From contig CAMYMF010000007.1 in assembly GCA_947259355.1 (NCBI GenBank), positions 13,143 to 77,142 of the forward strand: DNA of 64,000 nucleotides, written 5' to 3'. The position numbers and the translations under genes were made by a program. Of the stretch, positions 1-9,601 are shown one piece after another (the stretch's first letter is position 1; every line of letters begins with the position of its first letter). The notes beneath the pieces are model-generated. The model was not told where the DNA came from, searched no databases, and saw only the letters and a list, made by a program, of their open reading frames with translations. The DNA is from an uncultured Nitrospirota bacterium. GTDB lineage: Bacteria; CG2-30-53-67.

Positions 1-529
1 GGTTGTAGCCCATGGCCTTCAGCATCCGCACCCCGCCGATGCCCAGTACCACTTCCTGCCGGAAGCGGTACTCTTCGTCACCGCCGTAGAGCTGCGCCGT
101 GAGTTCTCGATCCTGTGGCTCATTGTCTTCCATATTGGTGTCCAGAAAATAGACCGGCACTGCGGCCCCGGACCCCCCCTCGATCATGTATCGCCACGCC
201 CGGAGGGCCACGTCCCGGCCGGCGATGCGTACCTTGACCACGTAAGGCAACAGTTCCATCCGGGCGGCGGGATCCCATTGGACAGGCTCCTCCGTTTGAT
301 TCCCGTCACCGTCCAGCTTCTGAACGAAATAGCCCTTTTCGTGCAGCAAGGTCATTCCGACAACCGGCAGGTGTAGATCCGCGCATGACTTGAGGGTGTC
401 CCCGGCCAGGATTCCCAGCCCGCCGCTGTACGTCGGAATCCCCTGCGCGAGACCCACCTCCATGCTGAAATAGGCGATCTTCACCACGTACTTATTCATC
501 TGCTCGATTTTTTCGCTTTCGAGAGTCAT
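1..529 (-). CDS. glgP: Alpha-glucan phosphorylase, 5' part only (truncated by window edge)
   Basis: The first 176 codons of a glycogen/starch phosphorylase, which releases glucose-1-phosphate from alpha-1,4-glucans with pyridoxal phosphate as cofactor. The frame stays open to base 1. Family-typical early segments are visible: AYFSMEVGLAQGIPTYSGGLG about 20 residues in, then a stretch starting ILAGDTLKSC, and later QLYGGDEEYRFRQE. The early start of these motifs fits the short TIGR02094-type phosphorylases rather than the longer E. coli MalP/GlgP form. The ATG at 529 is the first start in the frame and lies about 50 bases below a good promoter at 583-611. The pyridoxal-phosphate lysine lies in the missing part. 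Confidence 0.88.
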   Translation of the reverse strand, partial: MTLESEKIEQMNKYVVKIAYFSMEVGLAQGIPTYSGGLGILAGDTLKSCADLHLPVVGMTLLHEKGYFVQKLDGDGNQTEEPVQWDPAARMELLPYVVKVRIAGRDVALRAWRYMIEGGSGAAVPVYFLDTNMEDNEPQDRELTAQLYGGDEEYRFRQEVVLGIGGVRMLKAMGYN

Positions 530-582
530 GGGTGCCGTCGCTCCTGTCAGGAAAGAACCTCAGCTTTTCGGAATTTGCACGG

Positions 583-611
583 ACTATAACAAAGTCGCCT
601 CGAATCTTCAA
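583..611 (-). promoter_or_regulatory. Predicted sigma70 promoter of the glucan phosphorylase gene
   Basis: Read on the minus strand: -35 TTGAAG (606-611), a 17-base spacer and -10 TATAGT (583-588). The start would be near 576, giving a leader of about 47 bases. The rest of the roughly 300-base gap between this gene and the next shows nothing else I can support. Confidence 0.6.
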
Positions 612-825
612 CCGGAATTACTCGGCATCGCAGACCATGATCCCGCTCGCACGGGGATATCGCGCATGCCGTCAGAATTTTCTCCTTGATTTTCAGCGTT
701 GCCATTAGTATATTTATGAGCTTGATTTGCCGATATTCGGTGCTGGCACCCTTCGCGGTGAAACAGCGGCGCCGACCGATCCCCTATGACCCCCGACGAT
801 CCTCAACGATCTATGGAGGACATGC

Positions 826-1320
826 ATGGTTTTGAAGGAAGCGATTCTCCCGGGAATCATTCTGTTGGCCCTCTACACCGCCGCCACAATGAGCGGCTGT
901 TCCGCTGAGAAGAAGCCATCCGATGCGCCGGTGAAGCCTCTGGTGAACACGGAGGGGACCTGGTCGGGATCGGCGCAGCAGACGGGCAGTGCCAACCCCA
1001 CGTTCACGCTGAAACTGAACCAAAAAGAAGACGGCTCGGTCTGGGGGACGATCACTTCCATGGACGGAACCTTCGAGGAGGCGAACATCGTGGGCGGGAC
1101 CCTGCGGGGCAACAGACTGACCTTTTCGGCAACGGCCAACGGCCCCAATCCCCGTCAAGGGCGGGCGTTCTCCTTCGAAGCCGAAATCCAAGATGCTAAG
1201 ATGGAAGGAACCTGGAAGGACATCCTGGCTCGCAACTGGGGCTCCTTTTCTCTGAATCGGGAAGGCGGTAGCAGCGCCACCCCTGCGCCCCAAGAGGCAG
1301 CGGAGTCCAAGTCCCACTGA
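826..1320 (+). CDS. Hypothetical lipoprotein
   Basis: A 164-residue protein with a lipoprotein signal. A hydrophobic segment at residues 8-22 is followed by the lipobox-like TMSGC, with Cys25 as the likely lipidation site. The mature part (GTWSGSAQQTG..., GTITSMDGTF, GTLRGNRLTF, MEGTWKD) has repeated glycine-tryptophan beta-strand units, typical of small beta-barrel or lipocalin-like envelope proteins that are described only as hypothetical. An AGGAC box precedes the ATG. It converges on asnS. The tail is Ala/Pro/Ser rich. I do not recognise a function. Confidence 0.75.
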   Translation: MVLKEAILPGIILLALYTAATMSGCSAEKKPSDAPVKPLVNTEGTWSGSAQQTGSANPTFTLKLNQKEDGSVWGTITSMDGTFEEANIVGGTLRGNRLTFSATANGPNPRQGRAFSFEAEIQDAKMEGTWKDILARNWGSFSLNREGGSSATPAPQEAAESKSH

Positions 1321-1483
1321 CGCCCTGGCGGCGCACCCCCTCAACGACCCTCCCAGCGGGACCGATGGGTTGGCGATCGCGAAAGGTATCTTTCGCCACA
1401 GACAGCGGCCTATCCGTCTTCGCAGAACGCTACGCCGCGACAAGTCCGGCCTCGGAATAGACTGAACTCGTGTCAGATTCGGG

Positions 1484-2779
1484 CTAAGGCGTCAACCGCT
1501 CCATCATTCTCGGAAAGGGGATCGTTTCGCGTACATGCTTGAGGCCGCAGATCCAGGCCACGGCTCGTTCGATCCCCATGCCGAAGCCTGCATGGGGCAC
1601 CGATCCGTACTGTCGCAGATCCAAATACCATTGAAAGGTTTCCGGCGACAGCCGGTGTGACTCGATCTTGCTGAGCAGCGTCCGGTAATCATCCTCCCGC
1701 TGGCCGCCCCCGATGATTTCTCCGTACCCCTCGGGCGCAAGCATGTCGACACAGAGCGCAAGCTTCGCATCGGCCGGGTCGTTCTTCATATAGAAGGCCT
1801 TGCACTGGGCCGGATAGCGGTGAATCATCACCGGTCGGTCGAATTCAGCCGAGATCAGGGTCTCCTCGTCACCGCCAAAGTCTTCCCCCCACTTCGTCTC
1901 GTTCCCCTTGCTCTGCAGGAGGTCGATGGCCTCGGAGTAGGTAATTCTCGGAAAGGGGCGCTGCACCCGGGCGAGCCCTGCTGGGTCGCGCGCCAGCGTT
2001 TCCAGCTCCGGCCGCCGCCGATCGATCACGCGCTGCACCACAGACTCGACAAAGGCTTCAGCCAGCTCCATCGTCTGCTCCAGATCGCAATAGGCCATTT
2101 CGGGCTCCACCATCCAGAATTCCGTCAGGTGGCGGCGGGTTTTTGATTTCTCCGCGCGAAAGGTGGGACCGAAACAGTAGACCTTTCCAAAGGCCATGGC
2201 CCCGGCCTCATTGTAGAGCTGGCCACTCTGGGTGAGATAAGCCTGCGTATTGAAGTACTCCGTGCTGAAGAGGGTGCTGGTGCCTTCGCATGCGTTGGGG
2301 GTAAAGACGGGCGCATCCAAAAGGGTGAAGCCCCGATCATCGAAGAAGTCCCGGACCGCCCGGATCACTTCGTGGCGAATCCGGAGAATGGCGTGCTGTC
2401 GGGACGAGCGGAGCCAGAGGTGGCGGTTGTCCATGAGAAAGGCTACCCCGTGCTCCTTGGGACCAATGGGGTAGTCCGTGCTCCCATCGACGAGGGTTAC
2501 GTTGGCGGTGGCCAGTTCATACCCGATGGGGGATCGTTTGTCCTTCTTCACGGTCCCCGTGACCTGCAGGGCCGATTCCTGCGTGAGCCCCCCGGCCAGC
2601 GCAAAGACATCAGCCGCTACATCGCCTTGAAAGACGACGCATTGAATAATGCCCGTTCCGTCCCGAACCTGAAGAAAGTGGAGCTTGCCGCTGGAGCGTT
2701 TGTTATAAAGCCACCCGCACAGGGTGACTTCCTTTCCCTCATGGCCGGAAATCTCGTCAATCCAGACCCGCTCCGCCAT
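1484..2779 (-). CDS. asnS: Asparagine--tRNA ligase
   Basis: Class IIb aminoacyl-tRNA synthetase that charges tRNA-Asn with asparagine in the cytoplasm. At 431 residues it has the usual family length. The N-terminal OB-fold anticodon-binding domain (residues 1-110) contains [17 protein letters not shown]. The catalytic core shows motif 2 ([20 protein letters not shown]) and motif 3 ([16 protein letters not shown]) with the terminal PFPR. A GGGGAGGG stretch directly precedes the ATG. The gene follows the TusA-like gene after only 9 bases, so the two are probably cotranscribed. A dedicated AsnRS implies that Asn-tRNA need not be made by transamidation. Confidence 0.97.
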   Translation of the reverse strand: MAERVWIDEISGHEGKEVTLCGWLYNKRSSGKLHFLQVRDGTGIIQCVVFQGDVAADVFALAGGLTQESALQVTGTVKKDKRSPIGYELATANVTLVDGSTDYPIGPKEHGVAFLMDNRHLWLRSSRQHAILRIRHEVIRAVRDFFDDRGFTLLDAPVFTPNACEGTSTLFSTEYFNTQAYLTQSGQLYNEAGAMAFGKVYCFGPTFRAEKSKTRRHLTEFWMVEPEMAYCDLEQTMELAEAFVESVVQRVIDRRRPELETLARDPAGLARVQRPFPRITYSEAIDLLQSKGNETKWGEDFGGDEETLISAEFDRPVMIHRYPAQCKAFYMKNDPADAKLALCVDMLAPEGYGEIIGGGQREDDYRTLLSKIESHRLSPETFQWYLDLRQYGSVPHAGFGMGIERAVAWICGLKHVRETIPFPRMMERLTP

Positions 2780-2788
2780 GGCCCTCCC

Positions 2789-3031
2789 CTATGCCGAAAC
2801 GGGGCAGACGCAGGGGCCGATTTCCACCTCCAGTGCCCAGTAACCGTCTCGCGCTTCTACGCGATTGTCGTACCCCAGTATCGAGGTGAAGAGGCTGAGC
2901 TTGCGAGCGGTCTTCTCCCGATCCACAAGCACTTCTATGCCGCCCGCTGCACTACAATTGTCGTTCACAATGAGCTGCTCGAATTCCTCGAAGGGGTCGT
3001 CGGCTCCCCGGGCATCTATGATTCGTTTCAT
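2789..3031 (-). CDS. TusA/YedF-like small protein lacking the CPxP motif
   Basis: An 80-residue protein. It opens with MKRIIDARG, the beta-strand that begins TusA/SirA/YedF sulfur or selenium carrier domains. The second half (VLVDREKTARKLSLFTSILG, then a DGYWALEVE strand) matches the rest of that fold. The usual CPxP loop after DARG is missing: DARGADDPFEEF stands in its place, so sulfur relay through that cysteine is not possible. The protein instead ends in CVCPVSA. I chose the ATG at 3031 because GGAAAGG lies just upstream; an earlier in-frame ATG at 3058 has no such site. It is followed closely by asnS. Its role is unknown. Confidence 0.65.
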   Translation of the reverse strand: MKRIIDARGADDPFEEFEQLIVNDNCSAAGGIEVLVDREKTARKLSLFTSILGYDNRVEARDGYWALEVEIGPCVCPVSA

Positions 3032-3144
3032 GACTACCTTTCCTCTTCTGAACGCCACCGCAGGGCGGCGTCATGGGCTAGCGCGTACCCTCACTAAGCC
3101 ACGAAAGGAGGCCCCTGTCAAACGGGACGAGCCCTGCGCGCCCG

Positions 3145-3735
3145 TCACTCCGTGAGCGTGGCTTTCCGGATATGGATGGATTGATGCGGATTGTCCCGGG
3201 CATCCCGGGGCGCATGGACGATCTTGTCCACCACCTCCATCCCCTCCGTCACCCGACCGAATAGGGTATACTGACCATCCAGATAGGGCGCGGGGCCCAC
3301 ACAGATGAAGAACTGAGAACCCGCGCTGTCGGGATCGCTCCTGCGGGCCATGGAGACGCTACCCCGTACATGCTTTTGCGCGTTGAACTCGGCCTTGATG
3401 GTATAGCCCGGTCCGCCGGTACCATCGTTGGCACGGCTGTCATCCCGCGTGTTGGGATCCCCGCCCTGAATCATGAATCCTGGAATGACCCGATGGAAAT
3501 AAGTGCCGTCGTAAAAGCCTTGGGCCACGAGTTTCTTGAAGTTCTGGACGGTGCCGGGGGCGTCCTGCCCGTTCAACGCGATGACGATCCGCCCGGCATC
3601 GGTCTCCAGCACGACTTCCGCGACGGACGCTTTCGGCGCCGGCGTCCCCGCCTTGCCCGGCTGTTCTGCAGCGCAGGCTACGGTAAAAAGGGTAACGCAC
3701 AGACCAACCAAAATCATTTCAACTTGTCGTCTCAT
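3145..3735 (-). CDS. Cyclophilin-type peptidyl-prolyl cis-trans isomerase, exported lipoprotein
   Basis: A 196-residue peptidyl-prolyl isomerase that catalyses proline isomerisation during folding. Residues 1-22 form a signal sequence ending in a lipobox-like VACAAEQ, so the enzyme is probably a periplasmic lipoprotein. The cyclophilin domain follows, with NFKKLVAQGFYDGTYFHRVI, GFMIQGGDPN, GSQFFICVG and LDGQYTLFGRV. These include the catalytic Arg in FHRVI and the FxxQGG motif. The ATG at 3735 overlaps the engB stop as ATGA, which indicates translational coupling. Longer in-frame starts lie inside engB and are less likely. Confidence 0.92.
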   Translation of the reverse strand: MRRQVEMILVGLCVTLFTVACAAEQPGKAGTPAPKASVAEVVLETDAGRIVIALNGQDAPGTVQNFKKLVAQGFYDGTYFHRVIPGFMIQGGDPNTRDDSRANDGTGGPGYTIKAEFNAQKHVRGSVSMARRSDPDSAGSQFFICVGPAPYLDGQYTLFGRVTEGMEVVDKIVHAPRDARDNPHQSIHIRKATLTE

Positions 3736-4346
3736 CTGCTTCGCCCTTTCTTCTCTGACAGGGCCGCCATGGAAGCATGCAACTGGCCCCAAAGGGTTTT
3801 CTTGCCTTGCGCCGTCCGTGCGGAAAAGAGGATCAGCGGCGCCGCAGCATCGAGCGTGAGACCCTGCCGCACGACGACAGCCTGCTTTAATCCCTGGTGC
3901 CGGGTGAGCTTATCCGATTTGGTCGCCACCGTCAAGATGGGGATTCCGTGAAAGAGCAGGTAGTCCCGCATGAGTTGATCCCCTTGGGTCGGACGGTGAC
4001 GCAGATCGACGATGTGCACCACGCAGGCCAGGTAAGTGTTGCGCTCGAGATACCGCTCCACCATGGGTCCGAAGCGACTGCGCACCGCTCGGGGCACCCG
4101 GGCGTAGCCGTACCCCGGAAGGTCCACAAAATAGAACTGGTCGTTGATCCGGAAGTAATTGATCGTCTGGGTCCGGCCAGGCGTACCACTCACCTTAACC
4201 AGGCTTTTGCGGTTGAGCAAAGTATTGATGAGGGAAGACTTGCCCACGTTGGACCGACCCACGAAGGCCACCTCCGGCAGCCGCTGGGGAGGGTAGTCCT
4301 TCCGGTGCACCGCAGCAACAACGAATTCGGCAGACCATATCTTCAT
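3732..4346 (-). CDS. engB: Ribosome biogenesis GTP-binding protein EngB (YsxC/YihA)
   Basis: A 204-residue TRAFAC-class GTPase needed for large ribosomal subunit assembly. The P-loop GRSNVGKSSL lies near residue 30, switch/G2 is in SGTPGRTQTINYF, G3 is DLPGYGYA and G4 is TKSDKLT. Length and motif order match the family. The gene sits downstream of clpX on the same strand and overlaps the next gene by four bases (ATGA), so it belongs to the tig-clpP-clpX-engB-cyclophilin transcription direction. Confidence 0.96.
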   Translation of the reverse strand: MKIWSAEFVVAAVHRKDYPPQRLPEVAFVGRSNVGKSSLINTLLNRKSLVKVSGTPGRTQTINYFRINDQFYFVDLPGYGYARVPRAVRSRFGPMVERYLERNTYLACVVHIVDLRHRPTQGDQLMRDYLLFHGIPILTVATKSDKLTRHQGLKQAVVVRQGLTLDAAAPLILFSARTAQGKKTLWGQLHASMAALSEKKGRSR

Positions 4347-4461
4347 GGCACGTCCATCAGGCCGGCGGCATGGTACAGGGGCTATGAGGGTCGGGGAATG
4401 GAGGAGCGAAACGGATCGGCACCGGAACGACCCGATCAGCGGGGCGCTCCGGATGGCGGTC

Positions 4462-5703
4462 TCAGGCGCTCTCTTTCTTCTCGTAGATCAGGATGGGCTG
4501 CTCCTCTCCGATGACCACCTCTTCGGAAATGATGCATTCCTTCACGTTCACCTGGGAGGGCAGATCGTACATGACATCGAGCATCACGTTCTCGAGAACG
4601 GCCTTCAGCCCGCGCGCGCCTGTCTTGCGTTTCTGGGCCATGCGTGCCACCGCCACCAGCGCTTCCTTACTGAATCGCAGACTGACCCCCTCGAATTCAA
4701 AGAACTTCTGGTACTGTTTCACCAGAGCATTGTTCGGCTCAGTCAGGATGCGAACCAGCGCCTTTTCGTCGAGCTCGCTGAGGGCTGCAATGACGGGCAG
4801 GCGCCCCACGAATTCGGGAATCATCCCGCTTTTCAGCAGGTCTTCGGGCTCCACCTGCGCGAGAATCTCACCGATGGGCTTGGCCTCGCGACTCTTGATG
4901 TCGGCCCCGAAACCCATCGATTTCTCACCGATGCGGTTCTCAATAACCTTGTCAAGGCCCACGAAGGCGCCGCCGCACACGAAGAGGATGTTGGTGGTGT
5001 CCACCTGGAGGAATTCCTGGTGGGGATGTTTGCGCCCCCCTTGGGGCGGCACATTGGCGGTGGTCCCTTCAATGATCTTCAACAGGGCCTGCTGAACGCC
5101 TTCGCCGGAGACATCGCGTGTGATGGAGGGGTTCTCCGACTTGCGGGAAATTTTGTCGACCTCGTCGATGTAGATGATCCCCTGCTGTGCGCGCTCCACA
5201 TCATAGTCGGCATTCTGCAGCAATTTGAGGATGATGTTCTCCACATCCTCACCGACGTAGCCCGCTTCCGTCAGCGTCGTGGCATCCACGATGGCAAAGG
5301 GAACATCCAGAATGCGGGCCAGGGTCTGCGCGAGGAGGGTTTTGCCGGAGCCCGTTGGGCCAATGAGAAGAATGTTGCTTTTCTGGATTTCCACATCGCC
5401 CAGATTGATTCGGGAAGCGAGACGCTTGTAATGGTTGTGTACCGCGACAGAGAGGATCTTCTTGGCCCGCCCCTGACCAATCACATAATCACTCAGAATC
5501 TTGTTGATCATACGGGGCTCGGGAATCTTCTCGAACTTCTCAACCCCCTTGTCTGCGGTGTCCTCCGCGATGATTTCGTTGCAGAGGTTGATGCATTCAT
5601 CGCAGATATAAACGGTATGGCCCGCGATCAGCTTCTTGACATCTTCCTGGCTCTTGCCGCAGAAGGAACATCGTAGCGCGCCTGAGTTGTCACCCTTCTT
5701 CAT
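4462..5703 (-). CDS. clpX: ATP-dependent Clp protease ATP-binding subunit ClpX
   Basis: A 413-residue AAA+ unfoldase that feeds substrates into ClpP. The N-terminal zinc-binding domain shows CSFCG and CDECINLC. The AAA+ core shows Walker [13 protein letters not shown], Walker [11 protein letters not shown], the pore loop GYVGEDVE and sensor region [10 protein letters not shown]. The IGF-type ClpP-contact loop region is represented by [11 protein letters not shown]. It follows clpP after 16 bases. The lon gene that often follows clpX is absent; engB comes next. Confidence 0.98.
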   Translation of the reverse strand: MKKGDNSGALRCSFCGKSQEDVKKLIAGHTVYICDECINLCNEIIAEDTADKGVEKFEKIPEPRMINKILSDYVIGQGRAKKILSVAVHNHYKRLASRINLGDVEIQKSNILLIGPTGSGKTLLAQTLARILDVPFAIVDATTLTEAGYVGEDVENIILKLLQNADYDVERAQQGIIYIDEVDKISRKSENPSITRDVSGEGVQQALLKIIEGTTANVPPQGGRKHPHQEFLQVDTTNILFVCGGAFVGLDKVIENRIGEKSMGFGADIKSREAKPIGEILAQVEPEDLLKSGMIPEFVGRLPVIAALSELDEKALVRILTEPNNALVKQYQKFFEFEGVSLRFSKEALVAVARMAQKRKTGARGLKAVLENVMLDVMYDLPSQVNVKECIISEEVVIGEEQPILIYEKKESA

Positions 5704-5719
5704 TCAATCTCCCTTGATC

Positions 5720-6328
5720 TTAATCGCCCTCTTTGGACTGGCGGCCATCCCGTTCAATAATGACTTCGTCGACAAGGCCGTATTCCTTCGCCTCGAGGCC
5801 GGTCATAAAGAAATCCCGATCGGTGTCCTTCTGGATCTTCTTGAGGGACTGTCCCGAATGGCTGGCCAGGATCTCGTTGAGGAGCTCCCGCATCTTCAGC
5901 ATTTCCTTGGCATGGATTTCGATGTCTGCAGCCTGGCCCTGAAACCCGCCGAGGGGCTGATGGATCATCACCCGCGCATGGGGCAGGGCAAACCGTTTTC
6001 CCTTCTGTCCCGCAGCCAGAAGCACGGCGCCCATGCTGGCGGCCTGACCGATACAGATGGTTGAAACCTGGGGCCGAATATACTGGATGGTATCGTAAAT
6101 GGCGAGCCCGGAGGTCACGATCCCTCCCGGTGAGTTGATGTACAGATTGATATCCTTGTCGGGGTCCTCGGCCTCCAGGAAGAGCAGTTGCGCAATGATC
6201 AGATTGGCCACATAGTCATCGATGGGGGTGCCCACAAAGATAATCCTGTCCTTGAGAAGTCGCGAATAGATGTCGTAGGCTCGCTCCCCCCGCGCAGTCT
6301 GTTCCACCACCATTGGGATCAATGTCAT
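5720..6328 (-). CDS. clpP: ATP-dependent Clp protease proteolytic subunit ClpP
   Basis: A 202-residue serine protease, the barrel subunit of ClpXP. The catalytic Ser lies in [16 protein letters not shown], the catalytic His in [14 protein letters not shown], and the Asp in the KDTDRDFFM region. The N-terminus [11 protein letters not shown] is the conserved ClpP start, and AAAGGAG lies ahead of this ATG. A 9-residue longer reading exists but is not supported. It lies between tig and clpX in the conserved order. Confidence 0.98.
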   Translation of the reverse strand: MTLIPMVVEQTARGERAYDIYSRLLKDRIIFVGTPIDDYVANLIIAQLLFLEAEDPDKDINLYINSPGGIVTSGLAIYDTIQYIRPQVSTICIGQAASMGAVLLAAGQKGKRFALPHARVMIHQPLGGFQGQAADIEIHAKEMLKMRELLNEILASHSGQSLKKIQKDTDRDFFMTGLEAKEYGLVDEVIIERDGRQSKEGD

Positions 6329-6399
6329 GCAATGACTCCTTTCAGCCTTTCCCAAGACCCGCTGTTCTCAAAAAAAGAGAGGGGAGATGGGTTTCTCTG

Positions 6400-7710
6400 C
6401 TATGTTTCATCGCCAGTCCCCTCTGTTGTAACTGTAGCATTTTCAACGAGAAAGTCAAGAATCTTTTCGTTCAGCAGGCTCAAACGAAGCGGTTCCAGGG
6501 AGCCCACTTCGTTCGTATAGATGTCCTTCAACACCTCTTTCGTCATGCCGCTCTCCTGCGCCTGCTTTTCGAGCCCCTCCTCAAACTCCTCCGCACTGAG
6601 TGTGATGCCCTCGGCCTCCGCGATCTTCTCACTGATGAGACTCCAGGCCACGTCCCGATCCGCCTGCTCGTCCAGCCACTTCTGGTCCGCGGGGCTCAGC
6701 GGACTCGCCTCGCGGGCGGGGTTCTTCTGCATCCGATCGCCGAGGTAGCTTTTGTGGCGCTGAACCATGATCTCGGGCAACTCGAAGGAGTGACGTTTCA
6801 AAACCTCATCCATGACGTCTCCCCGAAGCTTTTCGCGAACCCGGCGGCTCTCATTCTTTTCGATGCGCTCGCGGATGCCGGCCCGTAGGGCCGCGAGGGT
6901 CTCGAACTGCTCCCCCACATCCTTGGCAAACTCATCGTCCACGTCGGGCAGGCTCTTCTTCTTGACGTCATGCAGGACCACTTTGAATATGACCGTTTTG
7001 CCCGCAAGATGCGGCGCGTGATACTCCTCGGGAAAGGTGGCTTCGATCTCCTTGTGTTCGCCCTTTTTCATTCCGATAAACCCATCCTCAAACCCGGGAA
7101 TCATACGTCCCTGTCCGATCTCAACGAGATGGCGGCTGCCCTGCCCCCCCTCGAACGGCTCGCCGTCGAGAAACCCCTCGAAGTCCGCTTCCACCACGTC
7201 GCCCGTCTCCACCACGTGGTCTGCGTCCTCGTAGGACGAGAGCTGAGACAGCCGTTCCCGCATGTCCTCGATAACCTTGTCAATCATCTCCTCCGAGACC
7301 GCCACGGCACCGGAAACGAGAGGGATGTTCTTGTAAGGCTGCAACTCAAAGTCCGGTTTGATATAGACGGTGGCGTCAAAACGGAGCGGCTCCCCTTCCT
7401 CCAGAGAGACGTTTTGAAGAATGGGCATGTCCACCGGCTCGAGGGCGCTTTCCCGAACAGCCTGTTCGTAGTATAGGGGCACCACCCGCTGCAACAGATC
7501 GGACTGCACCTCCCGGCCGAGACGTTTCCGGATCATCGTCAGGGGGACCTTGCCTTTTCGAAAGCCCGGAAACTGGGCCCTCTTTTGAAAGGCCTGGTAG
7601 GTCTTCTGCAACTCGGGCTGAATGGTTTCCGCCGGGACTTCCACCTTCAGAATCCGCTTGGTCTTGCTGGGTTCCTCGACGTTGACGCTGATCTTCTGCT
7701 GTTGTTCCAT
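6400..7710 (-). CDS. tig: Trigger factor
   Basis: A ribosome-associated chaperone of about 436 residues that receives nascent chains at the exit tunnel. The N-terminal ribosome-binding domain contains GFRKGKVPLTMIRKRLG, the signature of trigger factor. The FKBP-type isomerase domain covers roughly residues 160-245 (DVVEADFEGFLDGEPFEGG, PGFEDGFIGMKKGEHKEIE), and a helical C-terminal domain follows. I chose the ATG at 7710 (MEQQQKISVNV) because AAGGA lies at a suitable distance; ATGs at 7722 and 7719 sit almost on that box. It is first in the tig-clpP-clpX series. Confidence 0.97.
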   Translation of the reverse strand: MEQQQKISVNVEEPSKTKRILKVEVPAETIQPELQKTYQAFQKRAQFPGFRKGKVPLTMIRKRLGREVQSDLLQRVVPLYYEQAVRESALEPVDMPILQNVSLEEGEPLRFDATVYIKPDFELQPYKNIPLVSGAVAVSEEMIDKVIEDMRERLSQLSSYEDADHVVETGDVVEADFEGFLDGEPFEGGQGSRHLVEIGQGRMIPGFEDGFIGMKKGEHKEIEATFPEEYHAPHLAGKTVIFKVVLHDVKKKSLPDVDDEFAKDVGEQFETLAALRAGIRERIEKNESRRVREKLRGDVMDEVLKRHSFELPEIMVQRHKSYLGDRMQKNPAREASPLSPADQKWLDEQADRDVAWSLISEKIAEAEGITLSAEEFEEGLEKQAQESGMTKEVLKDIYTNEVGSLEPLRLSLLNEKILDFLVENATVTTEGTGDET

Positions 7711-7866
7711 GGCGAACATCATCCTTTCATGACCTGTGGGCCACCGGTGCGTTGGAGCGACTGGCGCGGGTCAACAGGGGCGTTGATCTGTTTGGGCAGG
7801 CGGCCCGACTCCTGAATACGGTGGCAGTCGCGTGCCGTATTGAGGCAAGGAGCCAAGAAGGCTCGT

Positions 7867-7952
7867 TGGTGCGAGAGGGGGGACTCGAACCCCCAACCGC
7901 GAAGCGGGCTAGATCCTAAATCTAGTGCGTATACCAGTTTCGCCACTCTCGC
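7867..7952 (-). tRNA. tRNA-Leu (anticodon UAG)
   Basis: An 86-base tRNA with a long variable arm, as expected for a class II leucine tRNA. The acceptor stem starts GCGAGAG and closes with CTCTCGC followed by encoded ACCA. The anticodon stem-loop is CTAGA-TTTAGGA-TCTAG with TAG in the middle, which reads CUA codons. The T-arm is GGGGGTTCGAGTCCCCC. A strong promoter lies upstream at 8063-8090. Confidence 0.95.
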
Positions 7953-8062
7953 GGAATGCATGTCCTGAGGGGCTGCGTCGCCGCCGACGACGGGGCGCCC
8001 GTCTCTAAGGAGAGCCGATTGCGGACATCCGCCATCTATCCGCCGATCTGTCTTGCCCCACC

Positions 8063-8090
8063 ATTATAGGTTTTTTGGAATCCTTGTCAA
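8063..8090 (-). promoter_or_regulatory. Consensus sigma70 promoter upstream of tRNA-Leu
   Basis: Minus strand: -35 TTGACA (8085-8090), 16-base spacer, -10 TATAAT (8063-8068); both hexamers are perfect. Transcription would start near 8056, about 100 bases before the mature tRNA, so 5' processing is needed. Read-through could also supply the tig operon, for which I see no other clear promoter. Confidence 0.8.
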
Positions 8091-8144
8091 CTCTTTGTCA
8101 TGAGGGCCGAGCGCCGGCCGGTGCTCTGCCCACCCACCCCGATA

Positions 8145-9254
8145 TCAGATCAACTCCGACTGAAACTTGTTGGGCAGGTCCTTTTTCATGAAGGCCAGCA
8201 ATTCCCTCCGACGCTCGTAGAGGTGCTTCGCTTCTCTCCGAGGTGCCCGTGCCAGGACATAGGCCGTCAGAATGGGCAGGGCGATGGTGGTGTCCACGTA
8301 GGCAACGACCGAATCGGGGAGCCGATCGGGATCCACCTTGCCCCAGGAAACCGCTTCCGCCGGCGTCGCACCGGAGAGCCCGCCCGTGTCTGGCCGGGCA
8401 TCGGTAATTTGGAGAAAATAGTCGTGTCCCGCCTCTTCCAGGCCGAAAACCTCCTGAATCTGCGGCTCCGTCTGCAGGACGAAGTTCTTGGGCGAGCCGC
8501 CGCCGAGCATGACGACACCGCTTTGCATCCTCTGCTTCTTGGTATGATAGACGATGGCCGACGTTTCGTTTACATCGAGGGAGACGTCTATCGTCGGCCC
8601 GATCCCTTTCATTTGAAGGGCCGCAATGTTCATGCCGATGGAGGAATCACCGGGAGAGGATGTGTAGACCGGCACGCCGTGTTGATAGGCGGCGGAAAGC
8701 AGGCTGACCGTTCCCAGTCCAAGCACCTTTTCCCGTTCTGCCACAAATTTCCCGATGAGGTAGTGCAGCTCGGCGCTGCCCATGGTCTTCTGAAATTCCG
8801 GCGCCGAGAGGATCTCGTAGAAGAAGCCGTCCGTCTGTAGAAGTACATCGAAGTCGAAGAGAATATCGTAGATGCGAACGACCTCCTGCTCCTTGAGCGC
8901 CGCATCGTCGACAAAGGGCGTGCCCCGGTGCAGGGTCAGGCCGATGCCGAAATGGGTATCGTGGTACAAATTGGCTCCGGTGGACACAATCCAATCCACA
9001 TAACCGTTCTCAATCAATGGGATGAGGCAGGAGCGGCCAAGTCCCGCCGGCGTCAAGGCCCCGGAGAGGCTCAGGCCCACCGTCACATTGTCCTTGAGCA
9101 TCTTATCGCATAAGAGCCGGCACGCCTCCCGGATGCGACCGGCGTTGTATGCAAGAAACGTCCGATCGACCAGCTCAGCGACCACCTCGTCTCCCCGGAG
9201 TGCATCCGGGCTGATCGGTTTTCCGGAAAGATATGGTTTTTTCGGTTCCGACAT
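8145..9254 (-). CDS. Deoxyhypusine synthase-like protein
   Basis: A 369-residue member of the deoxyhypusine synthase fold. This family transfers an aminobutyl group from spermidine with NAD. Family landmarks include [12 protein letters not shown] near residue 62, [30 protein letters not shown] and the active-site loop GGGSPKNF, whose Lys256 corresponds to the catalytic lysine of eukaryotic enzymes. Bacteria lack eIF5A, so the substrate must differ; some bacterial relatives act in homospermidine or other polyamine synthesis. The ATG at 9254 is preceded by AGGAGG at ideal spacing. It lies downstream of leuS-lptE on the same strand. Confidence 0.88.
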   Translation of the reverse strand: MSEPKKPYLSGKPISPDALRGDEVVAELVDRTFLAYNAGRIREACRLLCDKMLKDNVTVGLSLSGALTPAGLGRSCLIPLIENGYVDWIVSTGANLYHDTHFGIGLTLHRGTPFVDDAALKEQEVVRIYDILFDFDVLLQTDGFFYEILSAPEFQKTMGSAELHYLIGKFVAEREKVLGLGTVSLLSAAYQHGVPVYTSSPGDSSIGMNIAALQMKGIGPTIDVSLDVNETSAIVYHTKKQRMQSGVVMLGGGSPKNFVLQTEPQIQEVFGLEEAGHDYFLQITDARPDTGGLSGATPAEAVSWGKVDPDRLPDSVVAYVDTTIALPILTAYVLARAPRREAKHLYERRRELLAFMKKDLPNKFQSELI

Positions 9255-9301
9255 CCTCACCTCCTAGGGTATGTGCCAGCGGGCTTTGGAGCGCGTCCAT
9301 C

Positions 9302-9601
9302 TCAATCAATGGGTTTTACAATCATCCCCCCGAAAATTCCCTTGGCGTCGTGGATCTTTTTCAAGCGCTCGTTGTAGTGGGGTTTCAGTGAATCCCGGAT
9401 CGCAGCAAGTGCACCGATTTCATCCGGCGTGTAGGCCAGCCCATCCACTTCGCGAGCCAGCGCAGGCTCCGAAACAAGAAAGATCTCACAGTCCAGCGCT
9501 TCGCTGAAAATTCTGACCGCCAGTCGGGCTTGACGAAATTGCCCGGACGTCAGAGAAAGGAGCTTCTGGATCTGTTCGGGGCTCGGCTCATAGGCGATCA
9601 T
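9302..9601 (-). CDS. Hypothetical protein in the leuS-lptE operon
   Basis: A 99-residue soluble protein with no signal peptide or membrane segment. It is mostly helical by composition (PSPEQIQKLLSLTSGQFRQA, IRDSLKPHYNERLKKIHDAK) and ends in a glycine-rich GIFGGMIVKPID. It overlaps the end of lptE by 14 bases, with AGGATTGGGAA before the ATG, so it is translated with lptE. I do not recognise the family. In E. coli holA occupies this place after lptE, but this sequence is far too short and unlike HolA. Confidence 0.65.
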   Translation of the reverse strand: MIAYEPSPEQIQKLLSLTSGQFRQARLAVRIFSEALDCEIFLVSEPALAREVDGLAYTPDEIGALAAIRDSLKPHYNERLKKIHDAKGIFGGMIVKPID

